Below, piece by piece: positions 29,536 to 39,298 of a DNA stretch of 64,000 bases (position 1 is its first letter; each line of letters opens with the position of its first letter). A program made the translations under genes and the position numbers. Under the pieces are notes generated by a model. The model saw only the letters and a list, made by a program, of their open reading frames with translations, did no database searches and was not told the DNA's origin. This DNA is from Variovorax paradoxus (GTDB lineage Bacteria; Pseudomonadota; Gammaproteobacteria; Burkholderiales; Burkholderiaceae_C): NCBI RefSeq assembly GCF_018614915.1, contig NZ_JAGGNU010000055.1, forward strand, positions 62,001 to 126,000, given 5' to 3'.

Positions 29536-30636
29536 TCAGGCTGCGCAGCATTGCGCCAGCACCTCGCGCACCATCGCGTCGGGAGCGCTGCGCATGACGG
29601 CCGAACCGGGCTTGTCGATCACGACGAAGCGGATCTCGCCGGCCTCCGATTTCTTGTCGATGCGCATCAGTTCGAGATAGCGCTCTGCGCCGAGCACCGG
29701 CGCAACCACGGGCAGGCCCGCGCGCTCGATCAAGGCGGTGAGACGCTGCACGAAGGCGCTGTCGACGCCGCCCAGCCGCTGCGACAGGTGCGCGGCCAGC
29801 ACCATGCCGCAGCCGACCGCTTCGCCATGCAGCCACTTGCCGTAGCCCAGACCCGACTCGATCGCGTGCCCGAAGGTGTGGCCGAAATTGAGGATCGCCC
29901 GCAGGCCGGTCTCCCGCTCGTCCTGCCCCACGACGGCGGCCTTGATCTCGCAGCTGCGCTTGACGGCATAGGCCAGCGCGGCCGGCTCCCGGGCCATCAG
30001 CGCATCGATGTTCGACTCGATCCAATCGAAGAAGCGCATGTCGTAGATGGGGCCGTATTTGATGACCTCGGCCAGGCCGGCGCCGAGTTCGCGCGGCGGC
30101 AGCGTACCGAGCGTGGAGAGATCGCACAGCACGAGTTGCGGCTGGTAGAAGGCGCCGATCATGTTCTTGCCGAGCGGGTGGTTGATCGCGGTCTTGCCGC
30201 CCACCGACGAGTCGACTTGGGCCAGCAAGGTGGTCGGCACCTGTACGAAGGGCACGCCGCGCATATAGCTCGCTGCGGCAAAGCCGGTCATGTCGCCCAC
30301 CACGCCGCCGCCGAGCGCGAAGAGCACCGTCTTGCGGTCACAGCCGTGGCCGAGCAGCGCATCGAAGATCAGGTTCAAGGTCTGCCAGTCCTTGTGCGCT
30401 TCGCCATCGGGCAGCTCGAGCACGTGCACGGCGCGAAATCGGTCAGCGAGCGCCCGGCGCCAGGCGGCCGCATAGAGCGGCCCGACGGTGGTGTTGGTCA
30501 CGATCAGCGCCGTGGCGGCCGCGGGCACGGCGGCCAGATTGTTCGGTTCGCCGAGCAGGTCGGCGCCGATCAGGATCGGATAACTGCGTTCGCCAAGCTG
30601 GATCTCGACGCATTCGGGGGAGGCGGACACTCGCAT
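29536..30636 (-). CDS. aroB: 3-dehydroquinate synthase AroB
   Basis: AroB cyclises DAHP to 3-dehydroquinate, step two of the shikimate pathway, using NAD and a divalent metal. The 366-residue enzyme shows the NAD-binding region FALGGGVVGDMTGFAAASYM, then QVPTTLLAQVDSSVGGKTAIN. The metal-binding Glu and His residues are in LAEVIKYG and LNFGHTFGHAIE. It starts 35 bp after aroK, which encodes step five of the same pathway. Confidence 0.97.
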   Translation of the reverse strand: MRVSASPECVEIQLGERSYPILIGADLLGEPNNLAAVPAAATALIVTNTTVGPLYAAAWRRALADRFRAVHVLELPDGEAHKDWQTLNLIFDALLGHGCDRKTVLFALGGGVVGDMTGFAAASYMRGVPFVQVPTTLLAQVDSSVGGKTAINHPLGKNMIGAFYQPQLVLCDLSTLGTLPPRELGAGLAEVIKYGPIYDMRFFDWIESNIDALMAREPAALAYAVKRSCEIKAAVVGQDERETGLRAILNFGHTFGHAIESGLGYGKWLHGEAVGCGMVLAAHLSQRLGGVDSAFVQRLTALIERAGLPVVAPVLGAERYLELMRIDKKSEAGEIRFVVIDKPGSAVMRSAPDAMVREVLAQCCAA

Positions 30637-30671
30637 GGCCCGAGTTTAGGCGCATGCCGGAAGGGCCCGCC

Positions 30672-31217
30672 TCAGTCGCGCCGATCGCTCCCGCCGTCGG
30701 AGGGGGCCGCACCGGCAAGTTCGAGCTGCATCACGATGATGTTCACCAGCATCGCGACCGTCGGCCGTCCGGTCTCGACCACGTCATGGGCCGTTTCGCG
30801 ATAGAGCGGGTCGCGGGCGCCATACAGCTCATGCAGGCGGCCCAGTGGATCGGCCACCTGCAGCAAGGGGCGCTTCACGTCGTGGCGCAGCCGTCGGAAC
30901 AGATCTTCCGGCGAGGATCGCAGATAGATCACGTGGAAGTGCGCGCGCAACTGGATCCGGTTGGCCTCCCGCAGTACGGCGCCGCCGCCGGTCGCCACGA
31001 CGCCATGGGCCGTCGCCGCGAGATCGGCGATCACGGCCTCTTCGACATTGCGAAAGTTTTCCTCACCCTCGCGCTCGAAATAGTCGCGAATGGAGCATCC
31101 GACGCGGCGCTCGACGACCTCATCGGTGTCGATGAAGGGAATCTGCAGGCGTTGCCCGAGGCGCCTGCCCACCGCAGATTTCCCGGCGCCGGGCAAACCG
31201 ACGAGTGCGACCGCCAC
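30672..31217 (-). CDS. aroK: Shikimate kinase AroK
   Basis: AroK phosphorylates shikimate at the 3-hydroxyl. The P-loop is residues 7-14 (GLPGAGKS); IDTDEVVERR supplies the shikimate-binding Asp, and VVATGGGAVLRE is the GGG loop. At 181 residues it is slightly longer than the typical 170. It lies between pilQ (24 bp upstream) and aroB, the well-known pilQ-aroK-aroB order. Confidence 0.96.
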   Translation of the reverse strand: MAVALVGLPGAGKSAVGRRLGQRLQIPFIDTDEVVERRVGCSIRDYFEREGEENFRNVEEAVIADLAATAHGVVATGGGAVLREANRIQLRAHFHVIYLRSSPEDLFRRLRHDVKRPLLQVADPLGRLHELYGARDPLYRETAHDVVETGRPTVAMLVNIIVMQLELAGAAPSDGGSDRRD

Positions 31218-31241
31218 GCGGTGCTATGAACGCCCGCGCAC

Positions 31242-33392
31242 TCAGCGCGCGGCGTTGCGGTCGGTAATCATCTTCGGGGTGATAAAGACGAGCATTTCGG
31301 TCTTGTTGGCAACGCGATTGCGCGTACGGAACAGCGCCCCGAGATAGGGCACTTCACCGAGCACCGGCACGCGCGATTCATCGTTGGTTTCGGTGAGCTC
31401 GAAGATACCACCGATGACCACCGTGCCGCCGTTCTCGACCAGCACTTCGGTCTGCACGTGCTTGGTATTGATCGCGAAGCCGGCCGTGGTGGCCTGGCCG
31501 ACCGTGTCCTTGTTGACGTCGAGCGTCAGGATGATGTTGCCCTCGGGCGTGATCTGCGGCGTGACCTCGAGCTTGAGGTTGGCCTTGCGGAACGCGATCG
31601 AGGTCGCGCCGCTGGATGTGGCAACCTGGTAGGGAAGCTCGGTGCCCTGCTCGATCAATGCCTTGGTCTGGTCGGCCGTCACCACGCGCGGGCTCGACAC
31701 CACCTTGCCCTTGCCGTCGGCTTCGAGCGCCGAGATTTCCAGGTTCAGCATCCGCGAGAAGCTGGAATTGAAGAGCGAGATCGCGAAGGTGCCCGGCGCA
31801 TTGCCGTTGCCGGAAACGCCGGTCGAAGGCAGGTTGACGAAATTCGAATTGGTGAAGCTCGTGAGCGCGCTGCCCGGAGTGGTTGCCGTGGCAGCCGTGA
31901 CCACGGGGATCGCGCCGATGTTGCCGAAGATCGGACGGCCGCTGTTCGAGCCCACCGTGCCGCCAGCCACACCGCCGCCCAGCCGCACACCCAAGGACTT
32001 GCCGAAGGTGTCGGAGGCTTCGACGATGCGGGCCTCGATCAGCACCTGGCGCACCGGCACGTCGAGCTTCTGGATCAGCTCGGCGACCTGCGCGAGGCGC
32101 GAGGGAATGTCAGACACGAAGAGCTGGTTGGTACGCGATTCGGCGATCACGCTGCCGCGCGGACTCAGGATGCGCGTCGTCGTGCCCGAGCCGCCACCAC
32201 CGCCGCTGGAGGCACCCGTGCCTGTCAGGCCCTGGGCAATCGCAATGGCCTTGGTGTAGTTCAGCTGGAAGGACTGGGTACGAAGCGGCTCCAGGTTCTG
32301 AATGGCGGCCTGGGCTTCGAATTCGAGCTTTTCCTTGGCGTTGATTTCGTCCTTGGGCGCAATCCACAGCACGCTGCCGTTCTTGCGCATGCCCAGGTTC
32401 TTCGCCTGCATGATGATGTCCAGCGCCTGGTCCCAGGGCACATCCTTCAGGCGCAGCGTGAGCGCGCCGGTCACCGAATCCGAGGTCACGATGTTGAAGT
32501 TCGTGAAGTCGGCGATCACCTGCAAGAGCGAGCGGATCTCGATGTTCTGGAAGTTCAGCGACAGCTTCTCGCCGCTGTAGCCGACGCCCTGCGTGAGCTT
32601 GGTCGGGTCGACCTTGCGCGGACGCACTTCGACGACGAACTGGTTCTCGCTCTGGTAGGCGCTGTGCTCCCAGTCGCCCTTGGGCTCGATGGTCATGCGC
32701 ACGCGATCACCGGACTGCTGCGTGGTCACCAGCTGGACGGGCGTGCCGAAATCCGAGACGTCCAGGCGGCGGCGCAGGCCCTCCGGCAGGGTCGACTTGG
32801 TGAACTCCACCACCAGGTTCTTGCCCTGCTGGCGAATGTCGACGCCCACCTGGTTGTTGGCCAGGTCGACGATCACGCGGCCGGTGTTGTCCGAGCCCAG
32901 GCGGAAGTCGACGTCGCGCAAGGGCAAGGTGTCGCGGTTGCGGTTTTCTGCGAATGCCGAAGGCGCCGAAGCAACCAACGCGGCGCCCGGAACGGGCTCC
33001 AGCGAAATCAGCAGCGACTTGCCCTGGACCTCGGCCTTGTACGCGGTCGCCTGCTTCAGGTTGAGCACCAGGCGCGTGCGTTCACCGGCCTGGACCACGT
33101 TGACCGAGCGCAGATTGCCTTGATTGACGTCGATGGCCGAACGGCCGATGGCGTTCGTCACGCCTGGGAAGTCGAGCGCGATGCGCGCCGGCGTCTGGAT
33201 CGCAAAGCCCGTCGGCACCGCGGCAAGCGGCTGCGTCAGGTCGACCCGAATGACTTCCGCGCCCGATTGCATCGAGCTGGTGACGGATTCGATGGCGTTT
33301 TGCGCCTGGGCCATCGCGACTGCACCGAGCGCAAACAGGCTCACGCCGGCAGCGCGCAGCCACTGCGCGAACATTGATTTCTTGGAATTCAT
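31242..33392 (-). CDS. pilQ: Type IV pilus secretin PilQ
   Basis: PilQ forms the outer-membrane pore through which the type IV pilus passes. The 716-residue precursor has a signal peptide ending in VAMAQAQ. Two AMIN domains (for example VRVDLTQ-like repeats ending in LDFPGV) bind peptidoglycan, then an STN/N0 domain (LSLNFQNIEIRSLLQVIADF), N1 domains and the secretin core follow (RVVTADQTKALIEQGTELPYQ, EVTPQITPEGNIILTLDVNKD). A glycine-serine loop lies mid-protein. It overlaps pilP by 4 bp. Confidence 0.97.
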   Translation of the reverse strand: MNSKKSMFAQWLRAAGVSLFALGAVAMAQAQNAIESVTSSMQSGAEVIRVDLTQPLAAVPTGFAIQTPARIALDFPGVTNAIGRSAIDVNQGNLRSVNVVQAGERTRLVLNLKQATAYKAEVQGKSLLISLEPVPGAALVASAPSAFAENRNRDTLPLRDVDFRLGSDNTGRVIVDLANNQVGVDIRQQGKNLVVEFTKSTLPEGLRRRLDVSDFGTPVQLVTTQQSGDRVRMTIEPKGDWEHSAYQSENQFVVEVRPRKVDPTKLTQGVGYSGEKLSLNFQNIEIRSLLQVIADFTNFNIVTSDSVTGALTLRLKDVPWDQALDIIMQAKNLGMRKNGSVLWIAPKDEINAKEKLEFEAQAAIQNLEPLRTQSFQLNYTKAIAIAQGLTGTGASSGGGGGSGTTTRILSPRGSVIAESRTNQLFVSDIPSRLAQVAELIQKLDVPVRQVLIEARIVEASDTFGKSLGVRLGGGVAGGTVGSNSGRPIFGNIGAIPVVTAATATTPGSALTSFTNSNFVNLPSTGVSGNGNAPGTFAISLFNSSFSRMLNLEISALEADGKGKVVSSPRVVTADQTKALIEQGTELPYQVATSSGATSIAFRKANLKLEVTPQITPEGNIILTLDVNKDTVGQATTAGFAINTKHVQTEVLVENGGTVVIGGIFELTETNDESRVPVLGEVPYLGALFRTRNRVANKTEMLVFITPKMITDRNAAR

Positions 33393-33928
33393 TTCGACCT
33401 CTCTTGCAACTGCAGCGTCGCCACGCGTTCAATCCATTCACCGGCGGCGTCCTGCACGATTTCACGCAAGCCGAGTTCGGTTTCGCTGATACGGGTAATG
33501 CGCCCGTAGTTGAGTCCCAGATAGTTGCCGACCCGTACCTGGTACAGCAGCTTGTCGACGGTGACCAGCGCCACCGGCTGGCCACTGCGGTTCATGCTGC
33601 CCACCATGGCCATCGAATCGAGCGGGAAAGCCTCGAGGGCTTCCTTGCGGCGAGCCAGTTCGGGCGCAATGAGCCCCGATGTACTCGGCTGGTTCGACTC
33701 ACGACGCAGCGCTTGCGTCAACTTCTGTATGTTGAAGGGCTCGAAGGCGCTCGCCTCGGTGTATGCCTGTGGCGTGAACTTCTTCGGCTCCGTGATGGGA
33801 GGCACCGTGGGTCGCACCTGCGCCCTCTGCTCCGCCATCCAGCGCTGAAGGTCCTCCTGCTCCGACCCGATGCAACCGCTCAGGCCGACAGCCGCAAGGC
33901 CGAGCCATAGAAAACCGAGCGTTCTCAT
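33389..33928 (-). CDS. pilP: Type IV pilus lipoprotein PilP
   Basis: PilP is an inner-membrane lipoprotein that links PilN/PilO to the PilQ secretin. The 179-residue precursor has a lipobox LSGC at the end of a short signal peptide. A proline-rich linker follows, then a beta domain with MAMVGSMNRSGQPVALVTVD and VGNYLGLNYGRITRISETEL. Both ends overlap neighbours by 4 bp (pilO and pilQ), indicating tight coupling of the assembly-platform genes. Confidence 0.95.
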   Translation of the reverse strand: MRTLGFLWLGLAAVGLSGCIGSEQEDLQRWMAEQRAQVRPTVPPITEPKKFTPQAYTEASAFEPFNIQKLTQALRRESNQPSTSGLIAPELARRKEALEAFPLDSMAMVGSMNRSGQPVALVTVDKLLYQVRVGNYLGLNYGRITRISETELGLREIVQDAAGEWIERVATLQLQERSK

Positions 33929-34599
33929 TTCTTTTTTGCCCCCGCCGCGGCGCGTTTCTGGGCCGCCTGCTCTTCGTCATCCAGGTAGCGGAAGGTCCGC
34001 GCCGTGGCATCCATGGTCAGCACACCATCCTTTTGCGGCGTCACCGACAGGTTGTTCAAGGTCACGATACGGGAAAGATTGGCGACGTCCGCGGCAAAAG
34101 CACCCATGTCGTGATAGCGCCCGGTAACGCGCACGGCGATCGGCAACTCGGCGTAGTAGTCCTTCACCGAAATCTGCCCCGGACGGAACAGTTCGAACTG
34201 GAGGCTGCGACCCAGCCCGGCCTGGTTGATGTCGGAGAGCAATGCGTCCATCTCTGCCTTGCTCGGCAACTGCTTCTCGAGCAGGGTCACGTACTGCTGC
34301 ACCTGCTCGCGCTGCTTCTTCAGCAAGTCGAGATTGGCGGCCTGCGCAACCTTCTTTTGGTAGTCGACCTTGAGGGTGACTTCCTTGGCCCGCTCGGCTT
34401 CGAGCTCGTCGTTCGAATTGGTGAGCCACATGAACCACAGCGCGACCAGCACCAGGGCCGTGACGGCAACGCACAAGGCGTAGCGCGGCACCGCTGGCCA
34501 GACGGATGGATCATTCGGATTGAGGCCCCTGAACTGGTCGCCGAAGCGCTGCGCGGCGGCAGCAATGTCGATCTTCTGGGAAGCGCGCGATGTTGCCAT
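33925..34599 (-). CDS. pilO: Type IV pilus assembly protein PilO
   Basis: PilO is a bitopic inner-membrane protein that dimerises with PilN. The 224 residues contain one membrane segment (ALCVAVTALVLVALWFMWL, about residues 41-59), then a coiled coil and the ferredoxin-like periplasmic domain. Family blocks are LEKQLPSKAEMDALLSDINQ and GRYHDMGAFAADVANLSRIV. The C-terminus is lysine/alanine-rich. It lies 8 bp after pilN. Confidence 0.95.
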   Translation of the reverse strand: MATSRASQKIDIAAAAQRFGDQFRGLNPNDPSVWPAVPRYALCVAVTALVLVALWFMWLTNSNDELEAERAKEVTLKVDYQKKVAQAANLDLLKKQREQVQQYVTLLEKQLPSKAEMDALLSDINQAGLGRSLQFELFRPGQISVKDYYAELPIAVRVTGRYHDMGAFAADVANLSRIVTLNNLSVTPQKDGVLTMDATARTFRYLDDEEQAAQKRAAAGAKKK

Positions 34600-34607
34600 G
34601 ATGACGC

Positions 34608-35228
34608 CTATCCCTTGACTGCGGCGGAGGCCGCCGTGGCCGCGCCGGCCGCAGCTTTTTGAGCATCCGTGGGCCGCTTGAGGCCGATGCGCATGGTGAA
34701 GTTCGCAACCCGCCGCTGGTCACGCGGACTGAGATTGACGCTTGCGGAAGTGATTTCGACCAGCTCCGGCTTGACCAGCCACGGACTGTTGTTGCCGAGG
34801 TTCCGAAGCAGCTCCGACACGCGCTCGTTGGACTGCGCCATGCCCTGCAGCGTGACGGTCTGGTTGTCCTGTTTCATGCTCGTCAAATAGACGCCGTCCG
34901 GCAGTTGACGAACGAGTTCATTGAGCAGATGCACCGGCAGATTCCGATCGCCCTGCAAGTCCTCGACCGCCTGTTGCCGCGCGCGCAGGGCCGCAATTTC
35001 GGCTTGCAAGGTCGAGATCTCCTTGATCTCCGATTCGAGCTTCTTGATCTCGGCCTGCAGGAAGCTGTTTTTCCCTTGCTGGCTGGAGATCTGGGCCTGG
35101 TACCAGAGGAATGCCGCACCTGCGATCAGGCAGCCCAGCACGGCCGATGCACCCAAGGTCGCATAGAACGCCTCTCGCCTGCGCTTGCGCGAGGCTTCCC
35201 TGTGCGGAAGCAGATTGATCAGGATCAC
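34608..35228 (-). CDS. pilN: Type IV pilus assembly protein PilN (GTG start)
   Basis: PilN is a bitopic membrane protein whose cytosolic N-terminus binds PilM. The conserved PilM-binding peptide INLLPHRE is at the very start. The GTG at 35228-35226 gives (M)ILINLLPHREA and a GTGA overlap with the pilM stop, so it is preferred over an upstream ATG ten codons away. One membrane segment (LGCLIAGAAFLWYQAQI region) and a coiled coil follow in the 206 residues. Confidence 0.93.
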   Translation of the reverse strand: MILINLLPHREASRKRRREAFYATLGASAVLGCLIAGAAFLWYQAQISSQQGKNSFLQAEIKKLESEIKEISTLQAEIAALRARQQAVEDLQGDRNLPVHLLNELVRQLPDGVYLTSMKQDNQTVTLQGMAQSNERVSELLRNLGNNSPWLVKPELVEITSASVNLSPRDQRRVANFTMRIGLKRPTDAQKAAAGAATAASAAVKG

Positions 35229-36316
35229 TGCAGAAACCTCCGCATCGCCAGGCCGCACGATGTCAGATAGGACGGCGCTTCGCGACGCACCTTCTTCTCA
35301 CGAATTCCACTGCCGATCTCCATCCCGTCGAAGGGGTTGACGAGCGAGCAGGCGAACGAGGTCTGGCGCGTCACGGCGCTGGTCAGCCCCGGGAGCGATG
35401 CCGAACCGCCCGCCAGCAACACATAGTCGACGCGATTGTGCGGCGTGCTGGTGAAGAAGAACTGCAGCGCCCTGGCGATCTCCTGGGCAATGCTCGCCAC
35501 GAAAGGCTTCAGCACACCCGAACCGTAGTCATCGGGTAGATCGCCGCTGCGCTTCTTGGCCTCCGCCTCTTCCGCCGAAAAACCGTACTGCCGAACTATG
35601 AGCTGCGTGAGCTGCGCGCCGCCGAAGGCCTGGTCGCGGTCGTAAAGCACTTCCTGGTTGCGCAGGACCTGCATGCTCGTGGTGAAGGCTCCCACCTCGA
35701 ACAGCGCGACCACGGCATCATGGCCCTGGCCGGGGAGCTGCTCGATGAGCCGCGCCGTCGCCAATCGCGATGCATAAGACTCGACATCGAGAATCATGGC
35801 CTTCAGGCCCGCCGCCTCGGCCAGGCCTTGGCGGTCCTGCACCTTTTCCTTGCGCGATGCGGCGATCAGGACTTCGACGTCCCCCGCCGAACTGGCGCTT
35901 TGCCCGATGACACAAAAGTCCAGGCTCACTTCATCCAAAGAGAAGGGAATGTATTGATTGGCTTCGGACTCGACCTGAATCTCGAGTTCCTGCTCGCTCA
36001 TGCCGCCCGGCAGAACGATCTTCTTGGTGATGACAGCCGAAGGCGGCAGCGCCAGCGCAGCGTTCTTCGTGCGGGTACCGCTCTTGCGGACGACGCGCCG
36101 AACCGCTTCGGCAACCTCGTCGAATTTTTCGACATTGCCGTCGGTGATCCACCCGCGTTCCAGGGGTTCGATCGCGCAACGCTCCAAAACGAGCTTGCCG
36201 CTGGCATCGCGACCCAATTCGACCAGCTTGACGCTGGACGAGCTGACGTCCAACCCAAGCAAGGGCGCTGGCTGGCGGCGAAATAACGATCCCAAAGCAG
36301 TCAAGTTCGATCCCAT
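35225..36316 (-). CDS. pilM: Type IV pilus assembly protein PilM
   Basis: PilM is an actin-like cytosolic ATP-binding protein that docks on PilN. The 363-residue form starting MGSNLTALGSLF contains LLGLDVSSSSVKLVELG (phosphate 1 loop), VALFEVGAFTTSMQVL (phosphate 2) and LLAGGSASLPGL (adenosine motif). It is the first gene of pilM-N-O-P-Q. A further ATG lies upstream in the same frame, so the start has some uncertainty. Its promoter must lie in the 228-bp divergent region shared with mrcA. Confidence 0.94.
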   Translation of the reverse strand: MGSNLTALGSLFRRQPAPLLGLDVSSSSVKLVELGRDASGKLVLERCAIEPLERGWITDGNVEKFDEVAEAVRRVVRKSGTRTKNAALALPPSAVITKKIVLPGGMSEQELEIQVESEANQYIPFSLDEVSLDFCVIGQSASSAGDVEVLIAASRKEKVQDRQGLAEAAGLKAMILDVESYASRLATARLIEQLPGQGHDAVVALFEVGAFTTSMQVLRNQEVLYDRDQAFGGAQLTQLIVRQYGFSAEEAEAKKRSGDLPDDYGSGVLKPFVASIAQEIARALQFFFTSTPHNRVDYVLLAGGSASLPGLTSAVTRQTSFACSLVNPFDGMEIGSGIREKKVRREAPSYLTSCGLAMRRFLQ

Positions 36317-36515
36317 CCGTTTGTAACGATTGGAAATATTTGCATGTGGTTGCATGCTAGCAGGAGGTGCACGGGCGACCAAGCGGCGAACCCTCACTCC
36401 AATGCCAAGCGTTGTCAAAAGGGGACGTAACAGTTCGGTTCTGCAACTTTGGTCACAAATGCGAGTACTTGGGTTTTATGTGGAGCTCAGAGGCCGTCTG
36501 GAAGGACCGCCTTTT

Positions 36516-36521
36516 TATAAT
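36516..36521 (+). promoter_or_regulatory. Candidate -10 element of mrcA
   Basis: A perfect TATAAT lies 23 bases before the mrcA ATG, which would give a leader of roughly 15-20 bases. No convincing -35 hexamer sits at the right distance, so the assignment is only moderate. The rest of the 228-bp pilM-mrcA region (36317-36544) holds no gene. A TTGACA on the minus strand (36413-36418) faces pilM but lacks a matching -10. Confidence 0.4.
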
Positions 36522-36544
36522 GAGCACTGACTTCCACTCCCTTC

Positions 36545-38950
36545 ATGCCCGAAAAATTTCGCCCCGACGGGGCCGCCAAAAAACCCAGCCCCCAACGCCC
36601 GGCCTTGCTCTCGTGGCTCATGCGCATCGTGCTGTGGGGGATGGGCATCGCCGCGGCCGGGGCGATAGCCCTGGTCTGCGTGATCGCCGTCGCCCTGGCG
36701 GTCGCCTATCCGAACCTGCCGGACATTTCCGAACTCGCCGACTACCGCCCCAAGCTGCCGCTGCGGGTCTTCTCTTCTGAAGGCATCCTGATCGGCGAAT
36801 TCGGCGAGGAGCGCCGCAACCTGACGCCGATCGCCACGATCCCGAAGGTGATGAAGGATGCCGTGCTGGCCGCGGAAGATGCGCGCTTCTACGATCACGG
36901 CGGTGTCGACTACAAGGGACTGGTCCGCGCCGGCCTGGCCAACATGAATCGCGTGAAGAGCCAGGGCGCCTCGACCATCACGATGCAGGTGGCGCGCAAT
37001 GTCTACCTGAGCTCGGAAAAGACGCTGACCCGCAAGATCTACGAGGTGCTGCTGACCTTCAAGCTCGAGCACCTGCTATCCAAGGACCAGATTTTCGAGA
37101 TCTATCTGAACCAGATCTATCTCGGCAACCGGGCTTATGGCTTTGCTGCGGCATCCGAAGCCTATTTCGGCAAGCCTCTCAAGGACATCACGATCGCCCA
37201 GGCGGCCATGCTGGCCGGCCTGCCGAAGGCACCGGGCGCCAACAATCCGATCAATAACCCTTCGCGTGCGCGAGGGCGCCAGCTCTATGTGATCGACCGC
37301 ATGCAGGAAGCCGGCTTCATCACGGCCGAACAGGCAGCGGAAGCCAAGAAGGAAGAGCTGCACCTGCGCGACGCTGCGGACCCGACCCGGCTTCATGCCG
37401 AGTATGTGGCCGAAACCGTGCGCCAGCTGATGTACGCGCAGTACGGCGACAGCACCTACACACGGGGCCTCAAGGTCTACACGACTCTGGTGGCCAGCGA
37501 CCAGGCGGCTGCATATCGCTCCCTCCGCAAGGGCATCATGGATTACGAGCGCCGCCAGATCTATCGCGGCCCCGAGAAGTTCGTCGACCTGCCGACGGAT
37601 CCCAAGGAACTCGATGAGGCGGTCGACGATGCGCTGGCCGAGCACCCGGACAACGGCGATGTGATGTCGGCCGTCGTGCTCAAGGCCAATGCCAAGGAGA
37701 TCAACGCCGTGCGGGGCAACGGCGACACGCTGCAGATCGTCGGCGAAGGTCTGCGGCCCGCCCAGTCGGGGCTGTCGGACAAGGCTCCGCCCAACATCAA
37801 GATTCGCCGCGGCGCAGTGATCCGCGTTGCCAAGACGCCGAAGAACACATGGGAGATCACCCAGCTGCCCGAAGTCGAGGGCGCCTTCATCGCCCTCGAT
37901 CCGCGCGACGGCGCGGTCAAGGCCATGGTGGGCGGCTTCGACTTCGACAAGAACAAGTTCAACCACGTGACGCAGGCCTGGCGCCAGCCGGGGTCGAGCT
38001 TCAAGCCCTTCATCTATTCGGCCGCGCTCGAAAAGGGCTTTACGCCCGGCACGGTCGTCAACGATGCACCGCTCTTCTTCGATGCCGGCACCACCGGCGG
38101 CCAGCCGTGGGAGCCGAAGAACTACGACGGCACTTTCGAAGGTCCGATGTCGCTTCGCCGAGCACTTGCGAAGTCCAAGAACATGGTTTCGATCCGTGTG
38201 CTGCAATCGATCGGCACGCGCTATGCGCAGGACTGGGTCAGCAATTTCGGCTTCGAGCGCGAGAAGCATCCCGCCTACCTGCCGATGGCGCTGGGCGCTG
38301 GATCGGTGACGCCGATGCAGATGGCGACCGCCTATTCGGTGTTTGCCAATGGCGGCTACCGCGTCAATCCCTACCTCGTCACGCGCATCACCGATCACAA
38401 GGACAAGGTCCTGGTCGAAACGCAGCCCCCTCTGCTCAACGAAACCATGCGCGCGATTCCGCAGCGCAATGCCTTCATCATGGACAGCCTGTTGCAGGAA
38501 GTGGCACGCACCGGCACCGCCGCCAAGGCGCAGGCCATGCTGAAGCGACCCGACGTCTATGGCAAGACCGGCACCACCAACGATTCGCTGGACGCCTGGT
38601 TCGCAGGCTTCCAGCCCACCATGGCCGCGGTCTCCTGGATGGGATACGACACGCCGCGCAAGCTCGGCGATCGTGAAACCGGTGGCGGCCTGAGCCTGCC
38701 CATCTGGATCAGCTACATGGAAACTGCCATCAAGGGCGTGCCGGTGACCGAACTGAACACGCCGCCGGCCGGCGTGGTCAACGTCGGCGGCGAGTGGTAC
38801 TACGACGATTACGCGCCGGGCCGTGGCGTCGCGAGCCTGGGCGTCGAGGCCGGGCCGACGCCGCCGGCCGAGGCGATCTCCGGCGTGCCCGTCAGTCCGA
38901 CACCGCCGCCGGAAGAGCGCAACCGCATCCTCGATCTGTTCCGCAACTGA
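36545..38950 (+). CDS. mrcA: Penicillin-binding protein 1A
   Basis: This is a bifunctional class A PBP that polymerises glycan and crosslinks peptides at the inner membrane. The 801-residue protein has one N-terminal membrane segment. The GT51 transglycosylase follows with its catalytic Glu111 in EDARFYDHGG, then an OB-like insertion domain. The transpeptidase has Ser484 in SSFK, SKN as the second motif and GKTGTTND as the KTG motif. The proline-rich C-terminus is short. It diverges from pilMNOPQ, a common arrangement in proteobacteria. Confidence 0.96.
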   Translation: MPEKFRPDGAAKKPSPQRPALLSWLMRIVLWGMGIAAAGAIALVCVIAVALAVAYPNLPDISELADYRPKLPLRVFSSEGILIGEFGEERRNLTPIATIPKVMKDAVLAAEDARFYDHGGVDYKGLVRAGLANMNRVKSQGASTITMQVARNVYLSSEKTLTRKIYEVLLTFKLEHLLSKDQIFEIYLNQIYLGNRAYGFAAASEAYFGKPLKDITIAQAAMLAGLPKAPGANNPINNPSRARGRQLYVIDRMQEAGFITAEQAAEAKKEELHLRDAADPTRLHAEYVAETVRQLMYAQYGDSTYTRGLKVYTTLVASDQAAAYRSLRKGIMDYERRQIYRGPEKFVDLPTDPKELDEAVDDALAEHPDNGDVMSAVVLKANAKEINAVRGNGDTLQIVGEGLRPAQSGLSDKAPPNIKIRRGAVIRVAKTPKNTWEITQLPEVEGAFIALDPRDGAVKAMVGGFDFDKNKFNHVTQAWRQPGSSFKPFIYSAALEKGFTPGTVVNDAPLFFDAGTTGGQPWEPKNYDGTFEGPMSLRRALAKSKNMVSIRVLQSIGTRYAQDWVSNFGFEREKHPAYLPMALGAGSVTPMQMATAYSVFANGGYRVNPYLVTRITDHKDKVLVETQPPLLNETMRAIPQRNAFIMDSLLQEVARTGTAAKAQAMLKRPDVYGKTGTTNDSLDAWFAGFQPTMAAVSWMGYDTPRKLGDRETGGGLSLPIWISYMETAIKGVPVTELNTPPAGVVNVGGEWYYDDYAPGRGVASLGVEAGPTPPAEAISGVPVSPTPPPEERNRILDLFRN

Positions 38951-38953
38951 TCG

Positions 38954-39286
38954 TCAGCCGGCCACGAACTGCAAGGGCTGACCGGCTTGCGAAGTCGCTT
39001 CGCGCGACAGGTTGCCGAAAAGTTCCTCGCCGGTCTTGGTGTCGACCCATGCCCGGCCATCATGCCTGTAGTGGTAGCCACCCGAGCGCGCCGCCAGCCA
39101 TATCTCCTGCAAAGGCTTCTGCAGGTTGACGATCAGCTGGCTGCCGTTGCGAAAGGTGATCGTGATCATGCCGCCCACGCGCTGGTTGTCGATATCGGCA
39201 TCGGTCGTGTCGTTGATGCGATCGCAGCTGCGCTCGATGGCGGCCAGCGCCGCTTCCGCGCGGTCCATGTATTCGGGCTCGGTCAT
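38954..39286 (-). CDS. cyaY: Frataxin-like iron-sulfur assembly protein CyaY
   Basis: CyaY is the bacterial frataxin, an iron-binding modulator of IscS-dependent cluster assembly. The 110-residue protein has the acidic N-terminal helix (EPEYMDRAEAALAAIE), the strand TITFRNGSQLIVNLQKP and the signature QEIWLAARSGGYHYRHDG. The ATG at 39286 fits the family. It converges on mrcA with 3 bp between stops, and its start is only 12 bp from the divergent lptM start. Confidence 0.95.
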   Translation of the reverse strand: MTEPEYMDRAEAALAAIERSCDRINDTTDADIDNQRVGGMITITFRNGSQLIVNLQKPLQEIWLAARSGGYHYRHDGRAWVDTKTGEELFGNLSREATSQAGQPLQFVAG

Positions 39287-39298
39287 TACAATTTCACC

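Noticed and set aside
31458..33377. A 639-codon open frame opposite pilQ
   Set aside because: It is the antisense mirror of the secretin gene, with biased composition and no family features.
36413..36418. TTGACA on the minus strand as the pilM -35 element
   Set aside because: No acceptable -10 hexamer occurs 16-18 bp downstream, so a promoter was not called.
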